Assembly (NCBI RefSeq): GCF_016743215.1 | Contig: NZ_VRZC01000008.1 | Span: forward strand, 1-48,518 | DNA from: Geminocystis sp. GBBB08 | GTDB taxonomy: Bacteria; Cyanobacteriota; Cyanobacteriia; Cyanobacteriales; Cyanobacteriaceae | DNA length: 48,518 nt | Direction: 5' to 3' | Shown here: positions 10,063-19,477 of the stretch, in pieces | Position numbering within the stretch: position 1 is the stretch's first letter | Layout: every line of letters starts with the position of its first letter | The notes under the pieces: model-generated | Database searches by the model: none | What the model saw: only the letters and a program-made list of their open reading frames with translations | Told to the model about the DNA's origin: nothing | Made by a program: the position numbers and the translations under genes

Positions 10063-10602
10063 ATGTCTCGTATTGGAAAACTTCCTATAACTATACCTGC
10101 AAAGGTAGATATAAAAATTGATGGACAACAAGTAATTGTTACAGGTCCAAAAGGTAACTTATCTCGAGACTTGCCTTCTTTAATTACCATAGTTCAAGAA
10201 GGACAAGAACTTCTCGTCACCCGGGAGAATGATTCTCGTAAAGCCAAAGAAAGACACGGCTTATGTCGTACTTTAGTCGCCAATATGGTTAATGGTGTTA
10301 ATCAAGGCTTTGAGAAAAAATTAGAAATTCAAGGAGTTGGTTATCGAGCCCAAGCTCAAGGTTCAAAATTAACTCTTAACGTTGGTTATAGTAAACCAGT
10401 AGAAATAGAAATGCCCCAAGGAATTAACGTAGTAACTAATACTAATACCGAAGTGATAATTTCTGGTATAGACAAAGAATTAGTCGGTAACGTTGCTGCA
10501 AAAATTCGTGCTGTTCGTCCTCCTGAAGTCTATAAAGGAAAAGGTATTCGCTATGCTGGGGAATTTGTCAGACGTAAAGTAGGTAAATCAGGGAAGAAAT
10601 AA
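10063..10602 (+). CDS. rplF: 50S ribosomal protein L6
   Basis: L6 sits near the sarcin-ricin loop and the factor-binding site. The start [19 protein letters not shown] is the conserved N-terminus, so ATG 10063 is chosen; the frame is open back to 9979, but those 28 codons resemble nothing. The C-terminal signature [20 protein letters not shown] is present. Length 179 is right for the family. It is followed by rplR after two bases. Confidence 0.97.
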   Translation: MSRIGKLPITIPAKVDIKIDGQQVIVTGPKGNLSRDLPSLITIVQEGQELLVTRENDSRKAKERHGLCRTLVANMVNGVNQGFEKKLEIQGVGYRAQAQGSKLTLNVGYSKPVEIEMPQGINVVTNTNTEVIISGIDKELVGNVAAKIRAVRPPEVYKGKGIRYAGEFVRRKVGKSGKK

Positions 10603-10604
10603 TT

Positions 10605-10967
10605 ATGACCATTAATCGTAAAGATCTCGTACAACGTCGTCATTTGCGCATTCGGAAAAAAGTAGCTGGAACGGCTGATCGCCCTCGTTTAGCCGTGTTT
10701 CGCTCTAATTTTCATATCTACGCTCAAATCATTGATGATGTAGCTCAACATACTTTAGTATCTGCCTCCACTGTGGATAAAGAACTAAAACAAAAATTGA
10801 CTACTACTTCTAATTGTGATGCTTCTGCGGAAGTTGGCAAATTAGTGGCTCAAAGAGCATTGTCTAAAGGTATTGAAAAAGTAGTATTCGATCGTGGTGG
10901 CAATCTCTATCACGGACGAGTTAAAGCTTTAGCTGATGCCGCTCGTGAAACTGGTCTTAACTTCTAA
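10605..10967 (+). CDS. rplR: 50S ribosomal protein L18
   Basis: L18 delivers 5S rRNA to the large subunit with L5. The segment [20 protein letters not shown] and the C-terminal [20 protein letters not shown] are diagnostic. Length 120 is normal. Spacing of 2 bases to rplF and 12 to rpsE indicates one transcript. Confidence 0.98.
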   Translation: MTINRKDLVQRRHLRIRKKVAGTADRPRLAVFRSNFHIYAQIIDDVAQHTLVSASTVDKELKQKLTTTSNCDASAEVGKLVAQRALSKGIEKVVFDRGGNLYHGRVKALADAARETGLNF

Positions 10968-10979
10968 GAGGAACATATT

Positions 10980-11531
10980 ATGGCAAAAGAACGAGAACAA
11001 CAAGAACGCAAAGGCGGGAAACAAAGAAAGCAACGTAAAGAGAAAAAAGATAACACTTGGCAAGAAAGAGTTGTCCAAATCCGCCGAGTTAGCAAAGTAG
11101 TTAAAGGTGGTAAAAAACTTAGTTTCAGAGCTATCGTTGTGGTAGGGAATGAAAAAGGACAGGTTGGTGTTGGAGTAGGTAAAGCAGGGGATGTTATTAA
11201 CGCTGTGCGTAAAGCTGTTACAGACGCTAAAAAACATCTCATTTCTATCAACATTAACAAAGCTAATTCTATTACCCATGTCAGTAGTGGTACAGCAGGT
11301 GGTGCAAAAGTATTTATGCGTCCTGCTGCTCAAGGTACTGGGGTAATTGCTGGGGGTGCAGTGCGTACCGTCTTAGAATTAGCCGGAATTAAAAATATCT
11401 TAGCGAAGCAACAAGGCTCTAATAATCCTTTAAATAACGCCAGAGCAGCCGTTAATGCCCTAGGGCAGATTCGTAGTTTCTCTCAAGTTGCAAAAGACAG
11501 AGATATTCCTTTAGAACAAATTTATTCATAA
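10980..11531 (+). CDS. rpsE: 30S ribosomal protein S5
   Basis: S5 affects decoding accuracy and lines the mRNA entry channel. The double-stranded-RNA-binding-like N domain contains [20 protein letters not shown] and [17 protein letters not shown], and the C domain has [20 protein letters not shown]. At 183 residues it has a roughly 20-residue charged N-terminal extension, common in cyanobacteria. An AGAGGAA ribosome binding site precedes ATG 10980. Confidence 0.98.
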   Translation: MAKEREQQERKGGKQRKQRKEKKDNTWQERVVQIRRVSKVVKGGKKLSFRAIVVVGNEKGQVGVGVGKAGDVINAVRKAVTDAKKHLISININKANSITHVSSGTAGGAKVFMRPAAQGTGVIAGGAVRTVLELAGIKNILAKQQGSNNPLNNARAAVNALGQIRSFSQVAKDRDIPLEQIYS

Positions 11532-11557
11532 GAGATCAAATTAATTCCATCATCACT

Positions 11558-12001
11558 ATGAAACTTCATCAATTAGCCCCTAAACCTACATCTAAAAAAC
11601 GTCGTCGCCGTATCGGTAGAGGTATTTCTGCCGGTCAAGGTGCTAGTGGCGGTTTTGGGATGAGAGGACAGAAATCTCGTTCCGGTACTGGTACAAAACC
11701 GGGTTTTGAAGGTGGACAAATGCCCCTTTACCGACGTGTCCCGAAGTTAAAACACTTTACACTCATCAATCACAAAGAATTTACAATCATCAATGTTGAG
11801 AAACTAGCTACTTTAGCTCCTAATACTGAAGTAACTTTAGAATCTTTGATGGCGGTAGGTATTGTTACTGCTAATGATGGCCCTTTAAAAATTCTTGGTA
11901 ACGGTGAGTTAGGTGTTCCTCTTCACATTAAAGCCGCTGGTTGGAGTAAATCTGCCCAAGGCAAAATTGAAGCAGTTGGCGGTACGATCGTCAGTACTTA
12001 A
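11558..12001 (+). CDS. rplO: 50S ribosomal protein L15
   Basis: L15 is a late-assembly protein spanning 23S rRNA domains. The glycine/arginine-rich N-terminus ([20 protein letters not shown]) followed by [11 protein letters not shown] is characteristic, as is [15 protein letters not shown]. Length 147 is standard. After it comes a 234-base gap before secY with heptamer repeats. There is no rpmD in front of it; cyanobacteria lack L30. Confidence 0.97.
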   Translation: MKLHQLAPKPTSKKRRRRIGRGISAGQGASGGFGMRGQKSRSGTGTKPGFEGGQMPLYRRVPKLKHFTLINHKEFTIINVEKLATLAPNTEVTLESLMAVGIVTANDGPLKILGNGELGVPLHIKAAGWSKSAQGKIEAVGGTIVST

Positions 12002-12130
12002 CGACAAAATGATCAAGACAATAACGGTTAATTAGTGTCAAGATATTACTAATTAGAGTTTTTGTTAGAGATAGGATTCAGGAAAGATGAGGAAATGAAC
12101 AGATAAAAAACTAAGGAAATGATCAATCTT

Positions 12131-12208
12131 ATTTTCATTCCTAATTCTTAATTTCTCATTCCTAATTCTTAATTCCTAATTCCTAATTTCTCATTCCTCA
12201 TTATTTAT
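12131..12208. repeat. Heptamer tandem repeats before secY
   Basis: Degenerate TTCCTAA/TTCTTAA/TTTCTCA heptamers repeat about ten times in the rplO-secY gap. The unit matches the one seen at 7172-7227. No open reading frame or hairpin is evident. The patch may move between intergenic sites by slippage or recombination, which is inference. Confidence 0.7.
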
Positions 12209-12235
12209 TCACCATTTATATAAATAAATTAGATC

Positions 12236-13549
12236 ATGGTTGTTAGTAAAGAAAAAACTCCAACCGCTCAAGAAACCTTTATGCAAATGGCTCAGGCCGC
12301 TGGGCTTCGTAGTCGTTTGCTTATAACCCTCGGACTTTTAATCTTGATCCGTTTGGGGATTTATATACCGGTACCCGGAATTGATCGTCAAGCCTTTGAA
12401 GCAGCTGTACAAAATCTACCCTTTTTAGGATTTTTGAACATATTTACAGGAGGTGGTTTAACCACTGTCGGTATTTTTGCGTTGGGGATCTTGCCTTATA
12501 TCAATGCTTCTATTATCTTACAGTTACTAACTTCTGCTGTACCAGCTTTGGAAGACTTACAAAAAAATGAAGGGGAAATAGGACGACGCAAAATAGCTCA
12601 AATTACCCGATATGTTGCTCTGGGGTGGGCAATTATTCAAAGTACCGGCATTACCGTTGGCTTACTTCGTCCTTATGCGATTAATGATACTCCTTGGTTT
12701 ATTGTACAAACTGTATTGGCAATTACTGCAGGATCAATGTTCGTTATGTGGGTATCGGAGTTAATCACTGAAAGAGGTTTAGGAAATGGTGCTTCTTTAT
12801 TGATTTTTGCCAATATCGTCGCTGTTTTACCAAAAACCCTCGGTGATACCATTGATTATGCCCAAACCGGAGGCAGACAGGCTATCGCCCAAGTAGTCAT
12901 CTTGATCTTAGTATTCTTAGTGATGATCGTGGGTATCGTATTTGTCCAAGAAGGCACTCGCCGAATTCCGATTATTTCTGCTCGTCGTCAAGTAGGGCGC
13001 AGATTATACAGGGAAAGAACCAGTTACTTACCTTTACGACTAAATCAAGGGGGGGTAATGCCTATCATTTTTGCGTCAGCAGTGTTAGTTTTACCTTCAT
13101 CTGTAGCCGGTTTTGCGGAAAAAAGTCCTTTTAATGCCATCTTAAATCAAGTGGCTTTAGCATTACGTCCGGGTACAGTCTGGTATGTAGTCACCTATTC
13201 TTTACTCATCATCTTCTTTAGTTATTTTTATGCTTCTTTGGTTTCTAATCCTGAAGATATAGCTCAAAACTTGAAGAAAATGGGAACAAGTATTCCGGGT
13301 ATTCGTCCGGGTAAAGCGACGATCGCCTATTTAGAAGGAGTTTTAAACCGTCTTACCCTTTTAGGGGCGATATTTTTAACCATTGTAGCCACGGTACCAA
13401 CTTTTGTGGAGAGTGCCACTGGGGTAACAACCTTTCAAGGTTTTGGTGCAACATCTTTATTAATTCTTGTAGGGGTTGCCATTGATACCGCAAAACAGGT
13501 TCAAACCTACGTCATCTCTCAACGTTATGAGGGCATGGTGAAACAATAA
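12236..13549 (+). CDS. secY: Preprotein translocase subunit SecY
   Basis: SecY forms the protein-conducting channel with SecE and SecG in plasma and thylakoid membranes. The protein has about ten hydrophobic spans; conserved pieces include LGIYIPVPGIDRQAF, LGILPYINASIILQLLTS, TERGLGNGASLLIFANI and QRRIP-type loop EGTRRIPIISARRQVGR before a long cytosolic loop. The C-terminal loop has NPEDIAQNLKKMGTSIPGIR. Length 437 is standard. Its place after rplO and before adk is the common arrangement. Confidence 0.98.
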   Translation: MVVSKEKTPTAQETFMQMAQAAGLRSRLLITLGLLILIRLGIYIPVPGIDRQAFEAAVQNLPFLGFLNIFTGGGLTTVGIFALGILPYINASIILQLLTSAVPALEDLQKNEGEIGRRKIAQITRYVALGWAIIQSTGITVGLLRPYAINDTPWFIVQTVLAITAGSMFVMWVSELITERGLGNGASLLIFANIVAVLPKTLGDTIDYAQTGGRQAIAQVVILILVFLVMIVGIVFVQEGTRRIPIISARRQVGRRLYRERTSYLPLRLNQGGVMPIIFASAVLVLPSSVAGFAEKSPFNAILNQVALALRPGTVWYVVTYSLLIIFFSYFYASLVSNPEDIAQNLKKMGTSIPGIRPGKATIAYLEGVLNRLTLLGAIFLTIVATVPTFVESATGVTTFQGFGATSLLILVGVAIDTAKQVQTYVISQRYEGMVKQ

Positions 13550-13552
13550 TTT

Positions 13553-13643
13553 CAGAAGGCAGAGGGCAGAAGGCAGAGGGCAGGAGCTATAAATAATGAA
13601 TAATTAGCTGTCAACTGTCAACTGTCAACTATTAAATGTCAAC
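13553..13643. repeat. Two tandem repeat patches between secY and adk
   Basis: A 14-base unit (CAGAAGGCAGAGGG) is repeated twice perfectly at 13553-13580. The 7-base unit TGTCAAC is repeated three times at 13609-13629, with a fourth copy at 13637-13643. Both patches have a period that is a multiple of seven. They occupy most of the 114-base gap upstream of adk. Confidence 0.8.
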
Positions 13644-13663
13644 TGTTTATCGTCAATAAAAAA

Positions 13664-14218
13664 ATGACAAAACTGATCTTTTTAGGTGCACCGGGTGCGG
13701 GTAAAGGTACTCAAGCTCAAATTCTTTCAGAAAATCTGGGTATTCCTCATATTTCTACTGGAGAAATTCTTAGAAATGCCATCGCCGTTGAAACTCCTTT
13801 AGGAATCAAGGCCAAAAGTTATGTTGATAACGGTGATTTAGTCCCAGATGAGCTAATTTTAGACTTAATCAAAGAAAGATTAGGACAAGAAGATGCTCTA
13901 GGGGGATGGATTCTCGACGGTTTTCCCCGGAATGTTCCTCAAGCAGATTTTTTAAGTAATCTTCTTCAGGAATTAAATCAAGTCTGTAACGGTGTTATTA
14001 ATTTTGATGTACCTGATCATGTCTTATTAGAACGTCTCTTAAGTAGAGGCAGAAAAGACGATAACGAAGCGACTATTAGTAATCGTTTACAAGTTTATCA
14101 TCAACAAACTGCACCCTTAATAGATTATTATGAAAAACATCAGTTATTAATCAATGTTAATGGCGATCGGGAACTTTCCCAAATCAGTGAAGAATTAGAA
14201 ACCATAGTTAAATCCTAA
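13664..14218 (+). CDS. adk: Adenylate kinase
   Basis: Catalyses ATP + AMP to 2 ADP in the cytosol. The P-loop GAPGAGKGTQ lies at residues 8-17, the AMP-binding STGEILR follows, and WILDGFPRNVPQA is the conserved nucleoside-kinase motif. The lid segment (GRKDDNEATISNRL) is short, as in the short-lid bacterial form, and carries no zinc cysteines. Length 184 fits. It is placed between secY and infA as in many bacteria. Confidence 0.97.
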   Translation: MTKLIFLGAPGAGKGTQAQILSENLGIPHISTGEILRNAIAVETPLGIKAKSYVDNGDLVPDELILDLIKERLGQEDALGGWILDGFPRNVPQADFLSNLLQELNQVCNGVINFDVPDHVLLERLLSRGRKDDNEATISNRLQVYHQQTAPLIDYYEKHQLLINVNGDRELSQISEELETIVKS

Positions 14219-14301
14219 AATGATCTACTTTGATTTTGAAGGGAAAATAGATTTGATAAAATCAACAAGGATTACATCAAACCAATAAAAGGATTATTAC
14301 T

Positions 14302-14532
14302 ATGTCCAAAAAAGATCTCATTGAAATGGAAGGAACTGTAACTGAATCACTACCAAACGCAATGTTTAGAGTAGATTTAGATAACGGTTTTAATGTATTG
14401 GCTCACATCGCTGGAAAAATTAGACGCAATTACATCAAAATTTTACCCGGTGATCGAGTAAAAGTCGAGTTAACTCCTTATGACTTAAGCAAAGGAAGAA
14501 TCACTTATCGACTTAAAGGCAAAAAAGGATAA
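14302..14532 (+). CDS. infA: Translation initiation factor IF-1
   Basis: IF-1 occupies the ribosomal A site during initiation. The single OB/S1-like domain is complete: [20 protein letters not shown], then [10 protein letters not shown]-like [20 protein letters not shown], then [18 protein letters not shown]. Length 76 is close to the usual 72-74. It is followed by 185 bases with a strong promoter before rpmJ. Confidence 0.97.
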   Translation: MSKKDLIEMEGTVTESLPNAMFRVDLDNGFNVLAHIAGKIRRNYIKILPGDRVKVELTPYDLSKGRITYRLKGKKG

Positions 14533-14661
14533 TTTCATTGTAATGACTGAAAATATTTTTGAGCCCAAGTAATAATTCAATTCAATCACAATTAAGAGAC
14601 AAAAAATCTCGAAAAATGAAAAAAAAAGAAAAATTACTTGACTTATATAACCAACCTATGT

Positions 14662-14690
14662 TTGACACAGGTGTCGAATCCTGTTATAAT
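14662..14690 (+). promoter_or_regulatory. Perfect-consensus sigma70-type promoter upstream of rpmJ
   Basis: TTGACA at 14662-14667 and TATAAT at 14685-14690 are separated by exactly 17 bases, the full consensus for group-1 sigma factors. Transcription would start near 14697, some 20 bases before the rpmJ ATG. The palindrome GACACAGGTGTC (14664-14675) overlaps the -35 box and could be an operator. It would drive rpmJ-rpsM-rpsK-rpoA independently of the upstream ribosomal genes. Confidence 0.8.
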
Positions 14691-14717
14691 TAAAAGCTTG
14701 CAGTGTAAACTACTACT

Positions 14718-14831
14718 ATGAAAGTAAGAGCATCAGTCAAAAAGATTTGCGACAAATGTCGAGTTATTCGTCGAAAAGGACGAGTGATGGTGATCTGTTC
14801 CAACCCCAAACATAAACAACGTCAGGGATAA
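14718..14831 (+). CDS. rpmJ: 50S ribosomal protein L36
   Basis: A 37-residue zinc-ribbon protein of the large subunit, starting [20 protein letters not shown] and ending HKQRQG. Zinc ligands are Cys11, Cys14, Cys27 and His32, so this is the zinc-binding form. There is no clear Shine-Dalgarno. It lies between infA and rpsM, as expected, and directly behind the consensus promoter. Confidence 0.98.
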   Translation: MKVRASVKKICDKCRVIRRKGRVMVICSNPKHKQRQG

Positions 14832-14919
14832 ATTATTAACCATCAGTGTAACTCATAAACACTGAAAATTGACTAAATTTATTGGCAATAATAGTGAGAT
14901 AAACAAAGGAAACTAAAAC

Positions 14920-15300
14920 ATGGCAAGGATATCCGGTATTGACTTACCTCGTGATAAACGAGTAGAAATAGGACTTACCTACTTGTACGGCATTGGTTTA
15001 ACAACATCTCAGAAAATTCTGGCAGCAACAGGGGTTAACCCAGATACGAGAGTCAGAGATTTAAACGATGAAGATATTGCTAAATTAAGAGCCTACATTG
15101 ATGAAAATTTCCAAATTGAAGGGGATTTACGTCGTTTAGAAGCGATGAATATTAAGCGCTTAGGAGACATCGGTACTTATAGAGGTCGTCGTCACCGTCA
15201 GGGACTACCCTTGAGAGGACAAAGAACTCGTACTAACGCTAGAACTCGCAGAGGTCGTAAAGCTACCATCGCCGGGAAGAAAAAAGCGCCTAAGAAATAA
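14920..15300 (+). CDS. rpsM: 30S ribosomal protein S13
   Basis: S13 is in the small-subunit head and contacts P-site tRNA and L5. It starts [20 protein letters not shown], contains a helix-turn region with [16 protein letters not shown], and ends with the basic tail [20 protein letters not shown]. Length 126 is standard. AAAGGAAA precedes the ATG. Confidence 0.98.
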   Translation: MARISGIDLPRDKRVEIGLTYLYGIGLTTSQKILAATGVNPDTRVRDLNDEDIAKLRAYIDENFQIEGDLRRLEAMNIKRLGDIGTYRGRRHRQGLPLRGQRTRTNARTRRGRKATIAGKKKAPKK

Positions 15301-15473
15301 ATAAAAAGATAGTATTTTAGTATAAGTCATCTTGAATAAGGTTTTTGTTCAGGTTACTCAAAACCTAAGATCACCTTTTTATATATAGTTCGGTGATAAC
15401 CCATCACCACTAAAAAAATTATTAATTCATCAAAAACTCCATAAACATAATCAGTTAAAGAGGTAAATTCGGC

Positions 15474-15866
15474 ATGGCAAGACCCACCAAAAGGGGAGGA
15501 CCAAAAAAACAAAAGAAAAACATTCCCAGTGGAGTAGCTTACATAAAATCTACTTTTAACAACACTATTGTTACCATTACAGATGCTACCGGTAATGTAA
15601 TTTCATGGGCAACAGCGGGTTCAAGCGGTTTTAAAGGAGCAAAAAAAGGAACACCTTTTGCGGCTCAAACTGCGGCGGATAGTGCTGCTCGTGTGGCAAT
15701 GGATAACGGAATGAAACAAGTAGATGTTATGGTGAGCGGTCCGGGTGCAGGTAGAGAAACCGCTATCAGAGCCTTACAAGGAGCAGGGTTAGAAATAACA
15801 TTAATTCGGGATATTACCCCCATTCCTCATAACGGCTGTCGCCCCCCAAAAAGACGCAGAGTCTAA
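15474..15866 (+). CDS. rpsK: 30S ribosomal protein S11
   Basis: S11 forms the platform with S6/S18 and touches E-site mRNA. Signatures are [38 protein letters not shown] and the C-terminal [17 protein letters not shown]. Length 130 is normal. It lies 173 bases after rpsM and 99 before rpoA. AGAGGT precedes the ATG. Confidence 0.98.
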   Translation: MARPTKRGGPKKQKKNIPSGVAYIKSTFNNTIVTITDATGNVISWATAGSSGFKGAKKGTPFAAQTAADSAARVAMDNGMKQVDVMVSGPGAGRETAIRALQGAGLEITLIRDITPIPHNGCRPPKRRRV

Positions 15867-15965
15867 AATTATTCCATAGTCATGAATTCAAATTATCACT
15901 TGAGTTATTGATTATTAAAACCTTTGTATCTAAAACTGACATCATAAATCGAGGAAATAACCACT

Positions 15966-16955
15966 GTGGCTGTGTTTAAAATAGACTGCTTAGTAAATAA
16001 AACTCAAAAAAATCAAGGGCAATATGGCAAGTTTGTACTAGATCCTCTTGAAAGAGGTCAGGGTATCACTCTTGGTAACTCCTTGAGAAGAGTTCTGTTA
16101 TCTAACTTAGAAGGAGCAGCAGTAACTGCCGTCAGAATTGCGGGGGTAAACCACGAGTTTGCGGTTGTCGAAGGGGTAAGAGAAGATGTGTTAGAAATAA
16201 TGCTAAACATGAAAGGAGTGATTTTCAAAAGCTATACTCATACGCCCCAAATAGGTCGTTTAGTAGCTATTGGTCCTTGTACTGTTACCGCCGCACAGTT
16301 TGATCTGCCTTCAGAAATAGAAATAGTCGAACCTAGTCAGTATATTTGTACCTTGGGGAAAGGGGCAAAATTGGAAATGGAATTTCGAGTTGAGAAGGGT
16401 AAAGGTTATCGTGCTATTCAAAAGGGCAAGGATGAAACCAGTTCTCTCGACTTTTTGCAGATCGATTCTGTGTTTATGCCTGTCAATAAAGTTAACTTCA
16501 CTGTTGATGAAATTCGCTCTGAAGGAGATTTAGCCGATCGCCTAATTTTGGAGATCTGGACTAATGGCAGTATTAAACCGGAAGAAGCTCTTTCTAATGC
16601 TTCAAGAATTTTAGTGGATCTATTTTCACCTTTAACTGATACAACCGGTATCACTGGTAAACTAGAAGAACCTGAAGAGCCTGAAGATCCAGCAAGTCAA
16701 ATTCCTATCGAAGAATTAAATCTCTCAGTTCGAGCTTATAACTGTCTCAAACGAGCTCAAATTAATACCGTAGCTGATTTATTAGAGTATTCTCAGGATG
16801 ATCTCTTAGAAATTAAGAATTTTGGTCAAAAATCGGCGGAAGAAGTAATAGAAGCTCTCCAACAGCGTTTAGGCATTACTTTAGCGGAGGGGAAAATCAA
16901 AGATCCACCTTCAGGAGATTTAATTGAAAGTGCTGATCCCGTTGCAACACCTTAG
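15966..16955 (+). CDS. rpoA: RNA polymerase alpha subunit
   Basis: Alpha dimerises to nucleate the core enzyme and binds UP elements through its C-terminal domain. The N-terminal domain has YGKFVLDPLERGQGITLGNS and LRRVLLSNLEGAAVTAVRI. The CTD contains IEELNLSVRAYNCLKRAQIN and LLEIKNFGQKSAEEVIEAL with its helix-hairpin-helix. At 329 residues it is slightly longer than enterobacterial alpha, because of a short C-terminal tail. The start is GTG at 15966, with GAGGAAA about 10 bases upstream, and agrees with cyanobacterial N-termini. Confidence 0.97.
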   Translation: MAVFKIDCLVNKTQKNQGQYGKFVLDPLERGQGITLGNSLRRVLLSNLEGAAVTAVRIAGVNHEFAVVEGVREDVLEIMLNMKGVIFKSYTHTPQIGRLVAIGPCTVTAAQFDLPSEIEIVEPSQYICTLGKGAKLEMEFRVEKGKGYRAIQKGKDETSSLDFLQIDSVFMPVNKVNFTVDEIRSEGDLADRLILEIWTNGSIKPEEALSNASRILVDLFSPLTDTTGITGKLEEPEEPEDPASQIPIEELNLSVRAYNCLKRAQINTVADLLEYSQDDLLEIKNFGQKSAEEVIEALQQRLGITLAEGKIKDPPSGDLIESADPVATP

Positions 16956-16967
16956 TATTCATGGCTA

Positions 16968-17047
16968 AGAGACTGGGAGACTGGGAGATTAGGAGACTAG
17001 GAGACTAGAAAGCTAGGAGACTAGAAGATTAAAAAACTAAAAAATTA
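16968..17047. repeat. Octamer tandem repeats between rpoA and rplQ
   Basis: About eight degenerate copies of an 8-base unit close to GGAGACTA (variants GGAGACTG, GGAGATTA, GAAAGCTA) fill the gap. The period here is eight rather than the seven seen in other patches. The pattern decays into AAAAACTA-type units toward rplQ. No coding potential. Confidence 0.75.
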
Positions 17048-17079
17048 GTGAATTAATTAATGATTTAAGGAGGAAATTA

Positions 17080-17430
17080 ATGCGTCACCGTTGTAAAGTG
17101 CCTTTATTAGGCTTACCAGCAGATCAAAGAAAAGCCCTTCTTCGTGCGTTGACAACTCAACTATTGCGTGAAGGGGAAATTACAACTACTAAAGCTCGTG
17201 CTAAAGCGGTTCGTAGTACTACCGATAAAATGATCACTTTGGCTAAAGATGGTTCTCTATCTGCTAGACGTAGAGCATTGGGTTATGTCTATGATAAAGA
17301 TTTAGTTAATGATATTTTTGCTAAAGCTCAAGAGCGTTATGCTAGTCGCAATGGTGGTTATACTCGTTTAGTCCGCACCAAAAATCGTCGTGGGGATAAC
17401 TCTGAAATGGCTATTTTACAGTTAATCTAA
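17080..17430 (+). CDS. rplQ: 50S ribosomal protein L17
   Basis: L17 lies near the tunnel exit. [20 protein letters not shown] and [19 protein letters not shown] are diagnostic, and it ends [13 protein letters not shown]. Length 116 is typical. AAGGAGG lies 6 bases upstream of the ATG, one of the strongest ribosome binding sites in the cluster. Confidence 0.98.
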   Translation: MRHRCKVPLLGLPADQRKALLRALTTQLLREGEITTTKARAKAVRSTTDKMITLAKDGSLSARRRALGYVYDKDLVNDIFAKAQERYASRNGGYTRLVRTKNRRGDNSEMAILQLI

Positions 17431-17451
17431 ATTTTGGTTAAGTCTTCTTTC

Positions 17452-18270
17452 ATGAATAATAGCACCCTAGAAAAAACCAGAATTGCTCTTGTAATTCAAT
17501 ATTTAGGAGCTAATTATCATGGTTGGCAAAGACAGCCAAAATATAATAGTGTTCAGGCAGAAATAGAAAAAGCGATCGCCTCAGTGGTAGATCACCCCGT
17601 AATAATTCACGGTGCAGGTAGAACGGATAGCGGAGTCCATGCAGCGGCACAAGTAGCTCATTTTGATGTGAAATCTCGTGTACCACCTGATCGTTGGTCA
17701 AAAATCCTCAATGGATGTTTACCTGATGATATTGTTATTAGGGCATCGGCACAGGTAGCTTATAACTGGCACGCTTGTTTTGGAGCTTCCTATCGACGTT
17801 ATCGTTATACTATATATACTGGTAAAATTCCTAATCTCTTTTTACAACCTTTTACTTGGCACTACTATCATCACTCTTTAGATGAATCTTTGATTCAAGA
17901 AGCTCTCAATCCTTTGCTAGGGGTTCATGATTTAAGTGCTTTTCGTCGGGCAGGTTCTAAACGTTTACACTCTATTTTAGAAGTGCAAGAAGTTAGTTGT
18001 CAGCGAAAAGAAGACTTGATACATATAGAAATACAAGCTAGTGGTTTTTTGTATGGCATGGTAAGACTATTAGTGGGGATGTTAGTAGAAGTGGGTGCAA
18101 AAACAAGGTCTTTGTCAGAGTTTCATGATATTTGGCGAAATCATCGCCGAGACTTAGTGAAATATTCTGCTCCTGCAAAAGGATTATGTTTATTAAGAGT
18201 AGGTTATCCGAATTTTCCGATATCTGAACCGATTTGGTTTAATACTCAACCTATTTTTACTTTTAGTTAA
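17452..18270 (+). CDS. truA: tRNA pseudouridine(38-40) synthase TruA
   Basis: Isomerises uridines 38-40 in the anticodon arm of many tRNAs. The catalytic Asp59 lies in GAGRTDSGVHA, and the N-terminal LVIQYLGANYHGWQRQP and C-terminal FLYGMVRLLVGMLVEVG motifs are present. ATG 17452 gives 272 residues; an in-frame TTG at 17434 would add six residues and overlap nothing, but ATG fits the family better. It sits 21 bases after rplQ and 15 before rplM, the usual cyanobacterial order. Confidence 0.95.
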   Translation: MNNSTLEKTRIALVIQYLGANYHGWQRQPKYNSVQAEIEKAIASVVDHPVIIHGAGRTDSGVHAAAQVAHFDVKSRVPPDRWSKILNGCLPDDIVIRASAQVAYNWHACFGASYRRYRYTIYTGKIPNLFLQPFTWHYYHHSLDESLIQEALNPLLGVHDLSAFRRAGSKRLHSILEVQEVSCQRKEDLIHIEIQASGFLYGMVRLLVGMLVEVGAKTRSLSEFHDIWRNHRRDLVKYSAPAKGLCLLRVGYPNFPISEPIWFNTQPIFTFS

Positions 18271-18285
18271 AAAGTTTTTATTAAA

Positions 18286-18741
18286 ATGAATAAAACACCA
18301 GTTCCTAAATTAGAAGATTTAGAAAAAAAATGGTTTATTGTTGATGCCCAAGATCAACGCCTCGGTAGATTAGCTACGGAAATTGCTAACGTTTTAAGAG
18401 GTAAAAATAAACCTACTTTCACCCCTCACTTAGATACAGGGGATTTTGTCATCGTAGTTAATGCTGAAAAAGTTGTTGTTACAGGTAAAAAAGGAGAACA
18501 AAAACTCTATCGTCGTCATTCAGGGCGACCAGGTGGTATGAAAATCGAAACTTTCGATAAATTACAAAAACGTATTCCTGAAAGAATTATTGAAACTGCC
18601 GTTAAAGGTATGTTACCGAAAAATAGCTTAGGTAGAACTTTGTTCACCAAACTTAAAGTTTATAGTGGCTCTGCTCATCCTCATACTGCACAACAACCCG
18701 AAGTATTAACCATTAACACTATTCCAGGGGGCGATAAATAA
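18286..18741 (+). CDS. rplM: 50S ribosomal protein L13
   Basis: L13 is an early-assembly protein of the large subunit. The sequence contains [20 protein letters not shown] and [11 protein letters not shown]-like [20 protein letters not shown]. Length 151 is normal. Its stop (TAA 18739-18741) overlaps the rpsI ATG by one base, indicating coupled translation of this classic L13-S9 pair. Confidence 0.98.
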   Translation: MNKTPVPKLEDLEKKWFIVDAQDQRLGRLATEIANVLRGKNKPTFTPHLDTGDFVIVVNAEKVVVTGKKGEQKLYRRHSGRPGGMKIETFDKLQKRIPERIIETAVKGMLPKNSLGRTLFTKLKVYSGSAHPHTAQQPEVLTINTIPGGDK

Positions 18742-19139
18742 TGTCAGACAAAGTAGTTTATCTTGGTACAGGTCGTCGTAAATCTTCTGTTGCTAGAGTT
18801 CGCCTCGTACCGGGTACAGGTGCTGTTAAAGTTAATAACAGAGAAGGTTCTGAATATTTCCAACAAATTCAAGATTATATTCAAGCCTTAAAAGCTCCTT
18901 TAGAAACTTTAGGGTTAGAAAACGAGTATGATATTTTGGTTAATTCCCATGGGGGAGGCTTAACCGGTCAATCTGATGCCGTTAAATTAGGGGTTGCCCG
19001 AGCATTATGTCAACTTGATCCTGAAAATCGTCAACCTCTGAAAGTCGAAGGTTACTTAACTCGTGATCCTCGTGCTAAAGAACGGAAGAAATACGGTTTA
19101 CATAAAGCTCGTAAAGCTCCTCAATACTCGAAACGTTAA
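18741..19139 (+). CDS. rpsI: 30S ribosomal protein S9
   Basis: The C-terminal tail of S9 reaches the P-site tRNA anticodon loop. The family segments are [40 protein letters not shown] and the end [18 protein letters not shown]. Length 132 is standard. It overlaps rplM by one base. Confidence 0.98.
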   Translation: MSDKVVYLGTGRRKSSVARVRLVPGTGAVKVNNREGSEYFQQIQDYIQALKAPLETLGLENEYDILVNSHGGGLTGQSDAVKLGVARALCQLDPENRQPLKVEGYLTRDPRAKERKKYGLHKARKAPQYSKR

Positions 19140-19477
19140 TTTTTTCGGGTATCTCGCCCTACTGACAGAGATAAGTTTTTTACACTTTGGTGTTGGTGAA
19201 GACTTGGGTAGAACTGGGATAGAAAAATGAACAAGGGAGAAAAACCTACAAAACAAGTTGGGTTAAGTATATTACAAAAATCCCTAAAAAGACTATTTTT
19301 TGTGTATAACATCTTCCTTGTTTCCTTGTATTGCCCTAACCCAATTATTAAAAACCTGCCCTTTGTGAGATCTCCCTTTAACTTCCTTGAGTAAGGGGGA
19401 ATTATCCGTTAACCCTTGTTCGTAAGGGTAGAAATTATTTTTTTGTAGATTATTTATATTAGAAGGAAATTAAAATT
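19140..19477. other. 338-base gap between rpsI and rpmE with inverted repeats
   Basis: No gene is seen. TTGGGTTAAG near 19258 and CCTAACCCAA near 19336 form an imperfect inverted pair that could bring the ends of an 80-base insert together. Closer to rpmE, ACCCTT (19412-19417) and AAGGGT (19424-19429) form a perfect 6-bp stem with a 6-base loop. A T-run follows about nine bases later. It could be a weak terminator or an rpmE leader hairpin. Confidence 0.4.

Noticed and set aside
10929-11333. 134-codon minus-strand frame opposite rplR and rpsE
   Set aside because: Shadow of highly conserved ribosomal genes; composition is Ser/Thr/Phe-rich antisense, and there is no ribosome binding site.
2934-12001. 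Apparent loss of rpsJ, rpsN and rpmD from the ribosomal cluster
   Set aside because: Cyanobacteria normally place rpsJ with the tuf genes, keep rpsN elsewhere and lack L30; the order here is the ordinary cyanobacterial one.
16968-17047. Possible CRISPR-like array
   Set aside because: Units are only 8 bases with no spacers and decay quickly; this is a simple tandem repeat.
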